Shown here: piece by piece, positions 1-8,500 of the stretch
How the letters are laid out: every line of letters starts with the position of its first letter
Position numbering within the stretch: position 1 is the first letter of the stretch
Assembly (NCBI RefSeq): GCF_024343615.1
Contig: NZ_RJUB01000162.1
Span: 124,001 to 188,000 of the forward strand
Length of the DNA: 64,000 bases
Direction of reading: 5' to 3'
From: Ferruginibacter sp. HRS2-29
GTDB taxonomy: Bacteria; Bacteroidota; Bacteroidia; Chitinophagales; Chitinophagaceae
The notes under the pieces: model-generated
Databases searched by the model: none
What the model was told of the DNA's origin: nothing
The model's input: only the letters and a program-made list of their open reading frames with translations
Position numbers and translations under genes: made by a program

Positions 1-3000
1 TATAACTGCGTGTTGTAGGCAACGCAGCATTTTCATAACCTGCCCTTGTATCCCCTGAGGAAGGGAGTGCTTCGGGGTCAAGGCCCGGAAGATCTTTATA
101 CAAGATGGCCAGGTTGCGCACAGAGGCTGATAATGTAAGCCCTTTGAAGAATCTCAGGTAAGACACTTTATTTACAAGGCTGGTCAGGTTATAAGATAAA
201 GAGACATTCCTCAACTTGATAAAATCTGATTTGAAAACGAATGGGTCACCGATCTGAAGATTCCTGTAATCTGCATAAAACCCTTGCAGGTCGGTAACAG
301 CGACAGTATTTGGCTGCCCGGTGGCTTCATCGATACCGGGAAATACGATCCCGTTTTCACCATCGCGGCGCCCGGCCAGTGATGCTTTGGATAACCCCTG
401 CCGCAACATATTCAATGCAGTAGCAGACATGATCTTGCCGCCGAATTTATAATCTACAAATATGGTGAGGTTAAGGTTTCTGTGGGTAAAACTGTTCGAC
501 CAGCCACCGGTGAATTTGGGAATGGAACTGCCCATCGGCACATAATTGGTTGTTGCCTGTAAACGGCCATTTTTAACGAGTATGTTGCCTGCGGCATCCC
601 TCTTATAAGTCCTGGTGTACAATTGGTTGATGGCCATACCTTCGGTGTAATGCACCTGCCCGAGGAATTCATTGCCGGTGCCGTTGAAATAGATCAACAG
701 AAAATCTTTTACACCCGGGGCAATGGATAGTACTTTAGTATCGAGGTAGGCATTGTTCCACGAACTCGTCCAGGTAAGATTGCGGTGTTTGATCGGTGTA
801 TACTCGATCAATGTTTCGATACCACTATTTCTCAAAGATGCAAGATTATCTTTCGAAGTAAGGTAACCTGACGCATTGGAAAGTGTTACGGGCAATACCT
901 GGTCGGTAGTCACTTTTTTAAATGCAGAAATGTCGACCAGCAACTTGTTCTGGAACATCCTCATTTCCAGTCCCAGTTCCTGTTCTTTTACACTGTAGGG
1001 AACCAGTAAGGCATTGGGCGCAATACTTCCATCGACGGTTGCGGTTGGTTGGTTATTGAAATTATTCGGACTGATGGCGTAGTTCAGGATCCCTTCATAA
1101 GGGCTCACTCCATTGGCGCTGCCCGTTCTTGAAAAGGCCAGTCTCAGTTTACCAAAATTCAGCCACGTTTGTTTCTTCATCAATTCGGAGAAAACAAAAC
1201 TGGTGGAAACGGAAGGGTAGAAGACATGGTTGTTCTTTGGGTTATAAACCGAGAACCAATCTTCCCGCCCGGTGAAATTAACGTAGATCAGCCTGTTGTA
1301 ACCAAACTCTGCCAATCCATACAACGAATTGACGCGGCTTCGGCCATAAGTGTAGCTTTGTGTCTTAACATTACCGTTGGCAATTGAATAAAGATCCTTC
1401 ACTAAAAAATTGGTCGTGGTCTGTAAAAGATTGTCTCCTTCAGAACGGTAAGTATTTCCGCCGAAACTTGCTTCCACAGAGAACTTCCCAAACTGGTGAT
1501 CGCCACCCACAAGGAAGTCAGCATTTATTTCTGTTCCCTTGCCCTGTGATACGCTATAGTTTCCTTTATACGTTCCGTCAGCATTTGTAGGAATGCTCGT
1601 TCCGATGCCGTAGGGCGTGTGATTTTCATTTTTTGCGATCGTATAATTGTAATTATATCTTCCCTGGATGTATAACCAGTCTTTGATATCATATCTTAAA
1701 GTAGCCGTTCCCAGTATCCTGTCTCTTTTGGTTTCCCAATTTTGTCCGGCCTGGTTGGCATAATACGGATTGAGCACCGTACCCTGGAACCCGGAGGTTT
1801 GTGCTTCGGTGCCGGTGGTGGGGTTCACCGCACTGTTTTTGTATGCAGAAGAAGGAGTAGAAATAGCCAGCCTGGTGAAAAAATTCACTGATCCTGCTCC
1901 CTGTACACCCACCTGTGGCGGGTTGCTTTGTATTTCATTCGCCCAGTTGATGTTGACAAGTAATTTGAGCTTTTTAGTCACATTCTGGGTAAGGCCGATA
2001 TTGAAAATTTTCTTTTTGTATTCGTCTCTCGGTTCAATACCTTTTGCATCAGATTTTGAAAAAGATGCCCGGTAACTTCCGTTGGCTCCACCCCCGGATA
2101 ATGCCAGTGTATTGGTGAAGTTCATACCGTTTTGCAGGTAATCGAAAAGCCTGTCTTCATAGGCAGAGTAAGGTTGTAAAGAGCCATCGAAAATGGGGGT
2201 GGGAACACCATCTAACCTGGCTCCCCAGCCAAACTGGGCATTGCCTGCAGCAGCAGCGCCGGAAGCCGGCCTGAGGCCGCCCGTTCCTTGTCCGTATACC
2301 GTCTGGAACTGGTCCATATAATTCAAGGCAGTTTGAGTGGTAATGCTTGAGGTATATTCAATGCCCATCCCGGCATTTTTTGCACCCGATTTTGTGGTGA
2401 TGATAATGGCACCTGCGGCCGCTCTCGAACCGTACAGGGCGGAAGCTGTAGAACCCTTCAGCACGGTCATGCTTTCGATGTCATCTGGGTTTACTACCTG
2501 GAGGTTGTCGCCCTGGTCGCGTAGGTTACCACCGCCTTCGGCGTTTCTTACACCCTGGTCCAAAGGAAGTCCGTTGATAACGATCAATGGAGAATTGGTG
2601 GATCCTGCAAACCCTACCTGGCCACGCAACCTGATCTGCGTACTGGCGCCGGCTCCGGCAGAAGGAGCAGAGATGTTGAGGCCTGCCACACGCCCTTCGA
2701 GCGATTCACCTACGTTGTTGGTTCGGTTGGTGACCAGGTCATCCGTTTTTACAGAAGTAGCTGCGTAGCCCAATTTCCGCTCCTGGCGTTTGATACCCAA
2801 TGCGGTTACGATAACCGTTTCCATTTGTTTATCCGTAAGGGTCAACACAGCATCTACAGTGGTGCGGTTGGATATAGGTACTTCTATCACGGCATAACCG
2901 ACAGAACTGAATACCAATGTGGCATTCGGTGAGGCATTGATGGTATACTGCCCCCTCACATCAGTGGACGTGCCGGCTTCCGAACCTTTTATTTTTACGG

Positions 3001-3151
3001 AAACATTGCCCAGCACCCTTCCCTGGGGATCTGTCACTCTTCCGCTTACGGCCTGTGCGAAAATTTTACCGGAAGCGAATGAAAAAAACAGGAAAAAGAA
3101 AAGCAATTTAGCATAGCCGGGCGAAAACGCCGGGTGTAGTTTTTTCTTCAT
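1..3151 (-). CDS. SusC/RagA-family TonB-linked outer-membrane receptor, 3' end cut by window edge
   Basis: An open frame runs from the ATG at 3151 to the left edge (about 1050 codons) with no stop. The protein starts with a Sec signal ending near KIFAQA. A carboxypeptidase-regulatory-like repeat follows (SGRVTDPQGR), then the SusC transition VTALGIKRQERKLGYA, then a plug domain (LRGQ, YGSRAAAGAIIITTKSG). The last visible residues, LPTTRSY, match the usual SusC C-terminus, so probably fewer than ten residues are missing. SusC proteins form the outer-membrane barrel that imports oligosaccharides using TonB energy, normally with a SusD lipoprotein lid encoded just downstream, here outside the window. 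The gene is divergent from an araC-type regulator 169 bp away. The substrate cannot be read from sequence; arabinoxylan oligosaccharides are inferred from context. Confidence 0.95.
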   Translation of the reverse strand, partial: MKKKLHPAFSPGYAKLLFFFLFFSFASGKIFAQAVSGRVTDPQGRVLGNVSVKIKGSEAGTSTDVRGQYTINASPNATLVFSSVGYAVIEVPISNRTTVDAVLTLTDKQMETVIVTALGIKRQERKLGYAATSVKTDDLVTNRTNNVGESLEGRVAGLNISAPSAGAGASTQIRLRGQVGFAGSTNSPLIVINGLPLDQGVRNAEGGGNLRDQGDNLQVVNPDDIESMTVLKGSTASALYGSRAAAGAIIITTKSGAKNAGMGIEYTSSITTQTALNYMDQFQTVYGQGTGGLRPASGAAAAGNAQFGWGARLDGVPTPIFDGSLQPYSAYEDRLFDYLQNGMNFTNTLALSGGGANGSYRASFSKSDAKGIEPRDEYKKKIFNIGLTQNVTKKLKLLVNINWANEIQSNPPQVGVQGAGSVNFFTRLAISTPSSAYKNSAVNPTTGTEAQTSGFQGTVLNPYYANQAGQNWETKRDRILGTATLRYDIKDWLYIQGRYNYNYTIAKNENHTPYGIGTSIPTNADGTYKGNYSVSQGKGTEINADFLVGGDHQFGKFSVEASFGGNTYRSEGDNLLQTTTNFLVKDLYSIANGNVKTQSYTYGRSRVNSLYGLAEFGYNRLIYVNFTGREDWFSVYNPKNNHVFYPSVSTSFVFSELMKKQTWLNFGKLRLAFSRTGSANGVSPYEGILNYAISPNNFNNQPTATVDGSIAPNALLVPYSVKEQELGLEMRMFQNKLLVDISAFKKVTTDQVLPVTLSNASGYLTSKDNLASLRNSGIETLIEYTPIKHRNLTWTSSWNNAYLDTKVLSIAPGVKDFLLIYFNGTGNEFLGQVHYTEGMAINQLYTRTYKRDAAGNILVKNGRLQATTNYVPMGSSIPKFTGGWSNSFTHRNLNLTIFVDYKFGGKIMSATALNMLRQGLSKASLAGRRDGENGIVFPGIDEATGQPNTVAVTDLQGFYADYRNLQIGDPFVFKSDFIKLRNVSLSYNLTSLVNKVSYLRFFKGLTLSASVRNLAILYKDLPGLDPEALPSSGDTRAGYENAALPTTRSY

Positions 3152-3185
3152 GACAGCAATCGTTTTAATGAATAATTAAGTATGG

Positions 3186-3207
3186 CTGATAAACTGTAAT
3201 TTATCAG
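3186..3207. promoter_or_regulatory. Perfect palindrome between susC-like and araC-like genes, candidate operator
   Basis: Arms CTGATAAA (3186-3193) and TTTATCAG (3200-3207) are exact inverted repeats around six bases. The site lies in the 169-bp gap between the divergent SusC-like gene and the AraC-family gene, 35 bp from the susC start. There is no T-run, so it does not look like a terminator. Position and symmetry fit a protein-binding site, for the adjacent AraC protein or another dimeric regulator. No convincing TAnnTTTG promoter was found in either direction. Confidence 0.45.
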
Positions 3208-3320
3208 TTTACAAAATAGGAGTAATAAAAATGGAAAAACTTCCAATAAAGCACGGCGTTGAATTTTACACAAATAATTTGCGCATAAGCCGTATTTTGG
3301 GGAATCATTAATGCTGCTAC

Positions 3321-4217
3321 ATGAAAGAGTTTTTACTTCAAAAAGGATATGACGAAGAACTGCAGCAGTTTGCGCATATCACCGAATTTGCTGTAAAAAA
3401 AAATAGCTCCGTTCAATTGAACTCCCTCAATGAAGATTGCACCAACAACATCCGGATATATTATATCATAGATGGAAAGTACGAATGGAACATACGGGAT
3501 AAAGAGTACATCCTGTATCCCGGCGACTTGATCATCATTCAGCCCGGACATAAATTCGGAGGGCAAAAAGGCGTGATGGATCGCGGAACGCTTTGCTGGA
3601 TATACGTTGAACTTGAAAAGGCCTCCATTCCGGAAAATATACTTTTTGGAAACTGGAGCTGCCTTCCAAAAAAGGAATTGTCGGCCATCGGCAAGATCCT
3701 TAAACTTTCATCGTCACCGGTCATTTCAAAAGTGAAGGAAGTGGAAAGAATATTGTTTGCTATCCGGCATGAATTATTTCACCAGCAGATCGCCTACATA
3801 ACGAGGGTCAATCAATTGATCGATGAGATGTTCATCCTCATTGCCCGCAAACTTTCCCTGCAAAATAATACGCAAAGGGATTTTCCAAAATCTTTCCTTA
3901 CCCTGGAAGAAGAACTCCGGAAAAACTTGTCCAACCAATGGACAGTGGAAGATATGGCAGCGCTCGTAGGGCTTGGTACTACTGCGTTTACCGAAAAAGT
4001 AAAGAACTATTCCGGGTTCAGTCCTTTGAATTACCTCATCACGATCAGGATCTCGGAAGCGATGAGGTTATTGCGCCGAAATGATCTGAACATAACAGAC
4101 ATTGCGCTGGACACCGGGTTTTATTCTTCACAGCATTTTTCAACCACCTTTAAAAAATTGACCGGTTACACACCGAGTAATTTCAGGAAAAAAAATATCT
4201 CCAATGAGAAAGACTAA
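3321..4217 (+). CDS. AraC-family transcriptional regulator
   Basis: 298 residues. The N-terminal third is a cupin-like AraC ligand-binding domain (about residues 20-100, with EYILYPGDLIIIQPGHKFGG typical of the beta barrel). The C-terminal 100 residues hold the two helix-turn-helix motifs of the family: DMAALVGLGTTAFTEKVKNY around 211-230, and NITDIALDTGFYSSQHFSTTFKK around 257-279, ending in the usual GYTPSNFR. It probably senses a sugar and acts on the divergent susC-like gene and on its own operon. The gene overlaps the following kinase by 14 bp, so the two are co-transcribed and probably translationally coupled. The sensed sugar is unknown; an aldonate or the kinase substrate is a reasonable inference. 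Confidence 0.93.
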   Translation: MKEFLLQKGYDEELQQFAHITEFAVKKNSSVQLNSLNEDCTNNIRIYYIIDGKYEWNIRDKEYILYPGDLIIIQPGHKFGGQKGVMDRGTLCWIYVELEKASIPENILFGNWSCLPKKELSAIGKILKLSSSPVISKVKEVERILFAIRHELFHQQIAYITRVNQLIDEMFILIARKLSLQNNTQRDFPKSFLTLEEELRKNLSNQWTVEDMAALVGLGTTAFTEKVKNYSGFSPLNYLITIRISEAMRLLRRNDLNITDIALDTGFYSSQHFSTTFKKLTGYTPSNFRKKNISNEKD

Positions 4218-5751
4218 CCATAAAGGCAAAGATTGTATCATAACGATCGAGCTGGGAACAAATGCTGTGCGGATCTTTGCATTTGATCTGAAGGGAGCAC
4301 TGATCGGGTTCAGCAAAGGAACGTACCCGACCTTTCATCCCCAGCCAGACTACAGTGAGCAGGATCCGGAGCAACTGTTCATCACGATGCTGTACGTGCT
4401 GAAAAATTTTTTAACGGAAAAAATACATTCGGAAAATTATACCGTTGTCACCATTTGTTTCAGTGCTTCCATGCACAGCGTGTTGCCCATAGATATAAAT
4501 GGTGTGCCGTTTGGCAACGCCATCACCTGGGCCGATAACAGGGGGAAGAATGAAGCCAATGCGTTAAAGAATACGGCGTTGGGCAAGAAGATCTATAATG
4601 CAACGGGCACACCCATTCACCCGATGTCGCCGCTGATTAAAATTACCTGGCTGAAAAATAATGATAAGGTCAACTTCAAAAAAACGTTTAAGTTTCTTTC
4701 GATCAAAAGTTATATCATCCAGCAACTGACGGGCAAATATGTGATCGACCACAGCATTGCTTCTGCCACGGGCCTTTTTAATATTCACAATATGGACTGG
4801 GATCCGGATGCGCTTGCCTATGCAGGTATTACGGCAGACAAACTTCCGGATCTTGTTACGGTGTTTCACTCACCTGGTAAATTGAGAAAAGAATACCAGA
4901 CCTCATTGGGCTTATCGGCACAGGTAAAGATACTGACCGGCTCGAGCGATGGTTGCCTGGCTGCGCTGGGAGCGGGGGTGTGGAGTGAAGGCAAGGCCAC
5001 CATCACCATCGAAGACAGTGGGGCCATGCGGGTGGTGGGCAAAAAAGTGATGCAGGATGAAAAAGAACGTTTTTTTAATTATGTATTGACGGCAGACTAT
5101 TTTGTTTCGGGCGGCCCCACCAATAACGGTGGCGTTATTTTTGAATGGCTTGCAAGGCAGTTCGGCGATTTTAAGAATGCTTATGATATCGAGACCTGCA
5201 TGGAAGAACTCATCAACGATGCTACAAAAGTGGCTGCCGGTGCCGACGGTTTGTTGTTCCTGCCCTATCTTTTGGGCGAAAGGGCCCCTATATGGAACGC
5301 CAATGCAAGAGGATGTTTTTTCGGGATAAATATAAAACATGAACAAAAACATTTTGTGAGAGCTGCGATCGAAGGCATCCTTTATGAAATTTACAGCATT
5401 GGTAAAACCATTGAAGAGCACCGCCACATAAAAACACTTTCTGTAAACGGAAGTTTTGCTACGATACCTTTCTGCTCGCAATTAATAGCGGATATTTTCA
5501 ACAAACCGGTGGGGGTAAGTAAGAATATCAACAGCGTGAGTTTGGGGGCGTTTTTGTTGAGTGCAACGGAAATGGGCATTTATAAAAACCTGGATGCCGC
5601 CGCAAAAAGCGTAGTGCTGGAAGAAACATTTACGCCCAATAAACTCAATCATGCTCTCTACAAAAAATATTTTGAAATATTCGAAAGGCTCAGCAGCAAA
5701 TTTGCAGAAGAGTTTGAAGCCATTGCAAACCTGCAGCAGGAGAACCGATAA
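4204..5751 (+). CDS. FGGY-family carbohydrate kinase, gluconokinase-like
   Basis: 515 residues, the usual FGGY kinase length. The N-terminal lobe starts with TIELGTNAVRIFAFD (phosphate-binding DLGT-type loop with Glu in place of Asp) and carries YSEQDPEQ and ITWADNRG (sugar-binding Asp). The C-terminal lobe has TGSSDGCLAALGAG, GGPTNNGG and LPYLLGERAPIWNANARG. The last motif and the absence of xylulokinase-specific features point to the gluconokinase side of the family. It would phosphorylate a sugar or aldonate in the cytoplasm. It overlaps the araC-type regulator and precedes a glucose-fructose-oxidoreductase-like gene, so aldonate produced outside the cytoplasm is a plausible substrate (inference). 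Xylulose or another polyol cannot be excluded. A second xylulokinase (20489) and a ribulokinase (10328) are present, so this one likely has a different job. Confidence 0.85.
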   Translation: MRKTNHKGKDCIITIELGTNAVRIFAFDLKGALIGFSKGTYPTFHPQPDYSEQDPEQLFITMLYVLKNFLTEKIHSENYTVVTICFSASMHSVLPIDINGVPFGNAITWADNRGKNEANALKNTALGKKIYNATGTPIHPMSPLIKITWLKNNDKVNFKKTFKFLSIKSYIIQQLTGKYVIDHSIASATGLFNIHNMDWDPDALAYAGITADKLPDLVTVFHSPGKLRKEYQTSLGLSAQVKILTGSSDGCLAALGAGVWSEGKATITIEDSGAMRVVGKKVMQDEKERFFNYVLTADYFVSGGPTNNGGVIFEWLARQFGDFKNAYDIETCMEELINDATKVAAGADGLLFLPYLLGERAPIWNANARGCFFGINIKHEQKHFVRAAIEGILYEIYSIGKTIEEHRHIKTLSVNGSFATIPFCSQLIADIFNKPVGVSKNINSVSLGAFLLSATEMGIYKNLDAAAKSVVLEETFTPNKLNHALYKKYFEIFERLSSKFAEEFEAIANLQQENR

Positions 5752-5785
5752 ACGAGTTGTCAACTGCTATGAGTTGTCAACTCGT
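5752..5785. repeat. Imperfect inverted repeat between kinase and oxidoreductase genes
   Basis: Arms ACGAGTTGTCAAC (5752-5764) and GTTGTCAACTCGT (5773-5785) pair in 12 of 13 positions around an eight-base loop. The element starts right after the kinase stop codon and ends 27 bp before the next gene. The run of T needed for a standard terminator is missing, so it may stabilise mRNA or separate expression of the two genes. Confidence 0.5.
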
Positions 5786-5812
5786 GGAAAAAATCATCCA
5801 TAAAAAAACAGT

Positions 5813-6934
5813 ATGAGATCACGCCGGGATTTTTTGCAAAAACTGACTGCCTCCTTCATTGCGATGCCAATTTTATCCAGGCAGAGCTACGCCGAGACAG
5901 AAAGAAAACTAACTGATATTTTCTATGACGGCCCCGTGTTGCGTGTAGCCATCATGGGGCTTGGAAGTTACGGTACCCGTGTGGCGGAAGCGATGCAGGC
6001 CTGCACCAAAGCGAAGCTGGTAGGGGTTATCAGCGGCACGCCTGCTAAAATAGCAGCGTGGCAGGCTAAATATAATATTCCCGAAAAAAATTGTTACAAT
6101 TACGAAAATTTCGATGAGATTAAAAACAATCCCGACATTGATGCCGTGTATATCATCACACCTAATGCCTTACATAAACCACAGGCTATCCGCTTAGCCA
6201 AAGCAGGCAAGCATGTTATCTGTGAAAAACCGATGGCATTGAATGCAGCCGAAGGTAAGGAAATGATCACTGCCTGTAAAAGCGCCGGGGTGCATTTGCT
6301 GGTGGGTTACCGCATGCATTTTGAAGCAAAAACGCTGGAGGTTATCCGTATGCGGCAGGCCGGCGAATTTGGTAAAATATTATTCTTCCAGGGGCTCAGC
6401 GGCTTTCGTATTGGCGATCCTGCACAATGGAGAATAAACAAGGGCCTTTCGGGCGGCGGCTCTTTGATGGATATCGGCATCTATTCGTTAAACGCAGCCC
6501 GGTACATGATCGGCGAAGAACCGGTGTGGGTAACGGCGCAGGAAACAAAAAACGATCCCGTAAAATTCAAAGAAGGCGTGGACGAAACGATACAGTTCCA
6601 GTTGGGTTTCCCCGGGGGCGCTGTGGCTTCGTGCCTTTCTACGTATGCCATGAACAACCTCGACAGGTTTTTCTTGAATGGTGAAAAAGGTTTTGCGGAA
6701 ATGCAGCCCGGGCATGGTTACGGGCCTATCAAAGCAAAAACAAATAAGGGGGATATCGAGTTGCCACACATCACCCACCAGACAGTTCAGATGAATGAAA
6801 TGGCGGCGATCATCCTGGAAGGTAAACAACCTGTGTTACCGGTAGATGGAGAAGAAGGCCTTCGCGACCTGAAAATAATCGATGCTATTTATGCCGCCGT
6901 GAAGTCTGGTAAAAAAATACAACTGACGAGTTAG
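5813..6934 (+). CDS. Tat-exported Gfo/Idh/MocA oxidoreductase resembling glucose-fructose oxidoreductase
   Basis: 373 residues. The N-terminus has a twin-arginine signal (SRRDFLQKL at 3-11, then a hydrophobic stretch and a cut near SYA), so the folded, cofactor-loaded enzyme should be exported. The Rossmann fold starts at VAIMGLGSYG (about 45-54). CEKP (137-140) and GYRMHFE (165-171) are family motifs, and LMDIGIYSLN (218-227) supplies the Asp220/Tyr224 pair found in Zymomonas glucose-fructose oxidoreductase. The ending GEEGLRDLKIIDAIYAA also matches that enzyme. It likely oxidises an aldose to its lactone with tightly bound NADP. The preceding gluconokinase-like gene could use the aldonate after uptake (inference). 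Related Tat-exported Gfo/Idh glycosidases or dehydrogenases are alternatives. Confidence 0.85.
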   Translation: MRSRRDFLQKLTASFIAMPILSRQSYAETERKLTDIFYDGPVLRVAIMGLGSYGTRVAEAMQACTKAKLVGVISGTPAKIAAWQAKYNIPEKNCYNYENFDEIKNNPDIDAVYIITPNALHKPQAIRLAKAGKHVICEKPMALNAAEGKEMITACKSAGVHLLVGYRMHFEAKTLEVIRMRQAGEFGKILFFQGLSGFRIGDPAQWRINKGLSGGGSLMDIGIYSLNAARYMIGEEPVWVTAQETKNDPVKFKEGVDETIQFQLGFPGGAVASCLSTYAMNNLDRFFLNGEKGFAEMQPGHGYGPIKAKTNKGDIELPHITHQTVQMNEMAAIILEGKQPVLPVDGEEGLRDLKIIDAIYAAVKSGKKIQLTS

Positions 6935-6939
6935 TTTCA

Positions 6940-6978
6940 AAGTTCAAAGTTCAACGTTGAACCTTGAACTTTGAACTT
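6940..6978. terminator. Long perfect hairpin at convergent gene ends, probable bidirectional transcription end
   Basis: Arms AAGTTCAAAGTTCAA (6940-6954) and TTGAACTTTGAACTT (6964-6978) are exact 15-bp inverted repeats with a nine-base loop. They lie between the oxidoreductase stop and the araA stop, which they touch. The two genes converge, so a hairpin here would suit a shared transcription end, although there is no poly-T tail. The arms are themselves built from the short repeat AAGTTCA. Confidence 0.5.
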
Positions 6979-8470
6979 ATTTATAGGAAATATCGTTCCA
7001 CCTGAGTTCATTCTTGAGTTGGGAAATGGTTGTTTGCCCGTTGATCAACACACATTCTATCCCGGCCATTTCAGCAAAGTCCTGGAGTGTTTCTGCGCTT
7101 AAATTCTGACTGTAACAGGTGTGATGTGCACCGCCAGCCAATATCCAGCCGGAGCAACCGGTTTGCATATCGGGTAGGGGTTTCCATAATACTCTTGCTA
7201 CGGGCAGTTTGGGCAATTTATTTTTCGGTTTCACGGCCACCACTTCGTTTACCAATAAACGGAACCGGTTGCCCATATCTACTATGGAAGCATTGAGCGC
7301 ACTTCCGCCGGCAACATTAAACACCAGTCTCACCGGATCAGCTTTTCCGCCAATACCTAACGGATGTATTTCGCAGGAAGGTTTTCCTTCTGCTATACTT
7401 CCGCAGATCTCCAGCATGTGGGCGCCAAGTACCATTTCGTTCCCGGGTTCGAAATGGTAAGTATAATCTTCCATGAAAGAATTGCCGCCGGGAAGGCCCG
7501 TTGCCATTGCTTTCATGGCCCTTACCAAAGCGGCTGTTTTCCAGTCGCCCTCACCCGCAAAGCCATAACCTTCAGCCATCAGCCTTTGCACGGGCAGGCC
7601 GGGCAATTGCGACATGCCATGCAGGTCTTCAAAGGTATCTGTAAAGCCATTGTAATTTCCTTCCTTTAAAAATCTCTTCAACCCCAGTTCGATCTTCGCA
7701 GCTTCTCTTAACGATTGATGCTGCGCATTTCCTTTTTTTAATGAAGCTGCCAGTTGATATTGCGCCGTATATTCATCGCAGAGTTTACTGATGGAGGCTT
7801 CCTTTACATCGTTGATCACTTTTACGAGGTCGCCGATACCATGTGTATTTACACTGTAACCAAATTTAAATTCAGCCTCTACTTTGTCGCCATCTGTAAC
7901 CGCTACATAGCGCATGTTGTCGCCAAAACGGACAAATTTTGCTCCCTGCCAATCTTTCCATCCAATGGCGGCACGGATCCATGCGGCTATCTGATCCACC
8001 ACATTTTTATTTTGCCAATGTCCCGTTACCACTTTCCTCGTGAGGCGCATACGGCTCATGATAAAACCAAACTCCCGGTCGCCATGAGCGCTTTGGTTCA
8101 GGTTCATGAAATCCATATCGATCGTGTCCCAGGGAATATCGCGGTTGAATTGTGTATGCAGATGGAGTAGTGGTTTCTGAAGGATCTTTAAACCATTGAT
8201 CCACATTTTCGCTGGCGAAAAGGTATGCATCCAGGTGATGATGCCGATGCAATTTTCTGCATGGTTCACTTCCTGGCATAGGTTGTATACTTCTTCTGTG
8301 GATTTTAAAACGGGCTTGAAAACTATTTTTACCGGGATTTCCGGCGCATCATGTAATGATTTGCTGACGATGATGGAATGTTTAGCCACCTGCCTGAGGG
8401 TTTCTTCACCATACAAATGCTGGCTGCCGGTGATGAACCAAACTTCTAATGATTTTAAATTAGTGAACAT
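6977..8470 (-). CDS. araA: L-arabinose isomerase
   Basis: 497 residues, the normal length. It converts L-arabinose to L-ribulose in the cytoplasm. The protein opens with WFITGSQHLYGEETLRQV and keeps the metal-binding residues: Glu in YGFAGEGDWKTAAL, Glu in GNSFMEDYTYHFEPG, His in LGAHMLEICGS and His in GGAHHTCYS. It is the last gene of a minus-strand operon with araB, araD and an aldose epimerase upstream, 30 bp after the epimerase stop. The gene order araB-araD-galM-araA is common in Bacteroidota. Confidence 0.98.
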   Translation of the reverse strand: MFTNLKSLEVWFITGSQHLYGEETLRQVAKHSIIVSKSLHDAPEIPVKIVFKPVLKSTEEVYNLCQEVNHAENCIGIITWMHTFSPAKMWINGLKILQKPLLHLHTQFNRDIPWDTIDMDFMNLNQSAHGDREFGFIMSRMRLTRKVVTGHWQNKNVVDQIAAWIRAAIGWKDWQGAKFVRFGDNMRYVAVTDGDKVEAEFKFGYSVNTHGIGDLVKVINDVKEASISKLCDEYTAQYQLAASLKKGNAQHQSLREAAKIELGLKRFLKEGNYNGFTDTFEDLHGMSQLPGLPVQRLMAEGYGFAGEGDWKTAALVRAMKAMATGLPGGNSFMEDYTYHFEPGNEMVLGAHMLEICGSIAEGKPSCEIHPLGIGGKADPVRLVFNVAGGSALNASIVDMGNRFRLLVNEVVAVKPKNKLPKLPVARVLWKPLPDMQTGCSGWILAGGAHHTCYSQNLSAETLQDFAEMAGIECVLINGQTTISQLKNELRWNDISYK

Positions 8471-8500
8471 CTTTTTATTTTTATGAATGAAAGGTGGTTG

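Noticed and set aside
1..3151. Possible frameshift or pseudogene in the SusC-like gene
   Set aside because: The frame is the same at the start (AQAVSGRVTD) and at the end (LPTTRSY) with no stop between; it simply runs off the window.
4912..5481. 189-codon minus-strand ORF
   Set aside because: It is antisense to the FGGY kinase, whose motifs are all intact on the plus strand.
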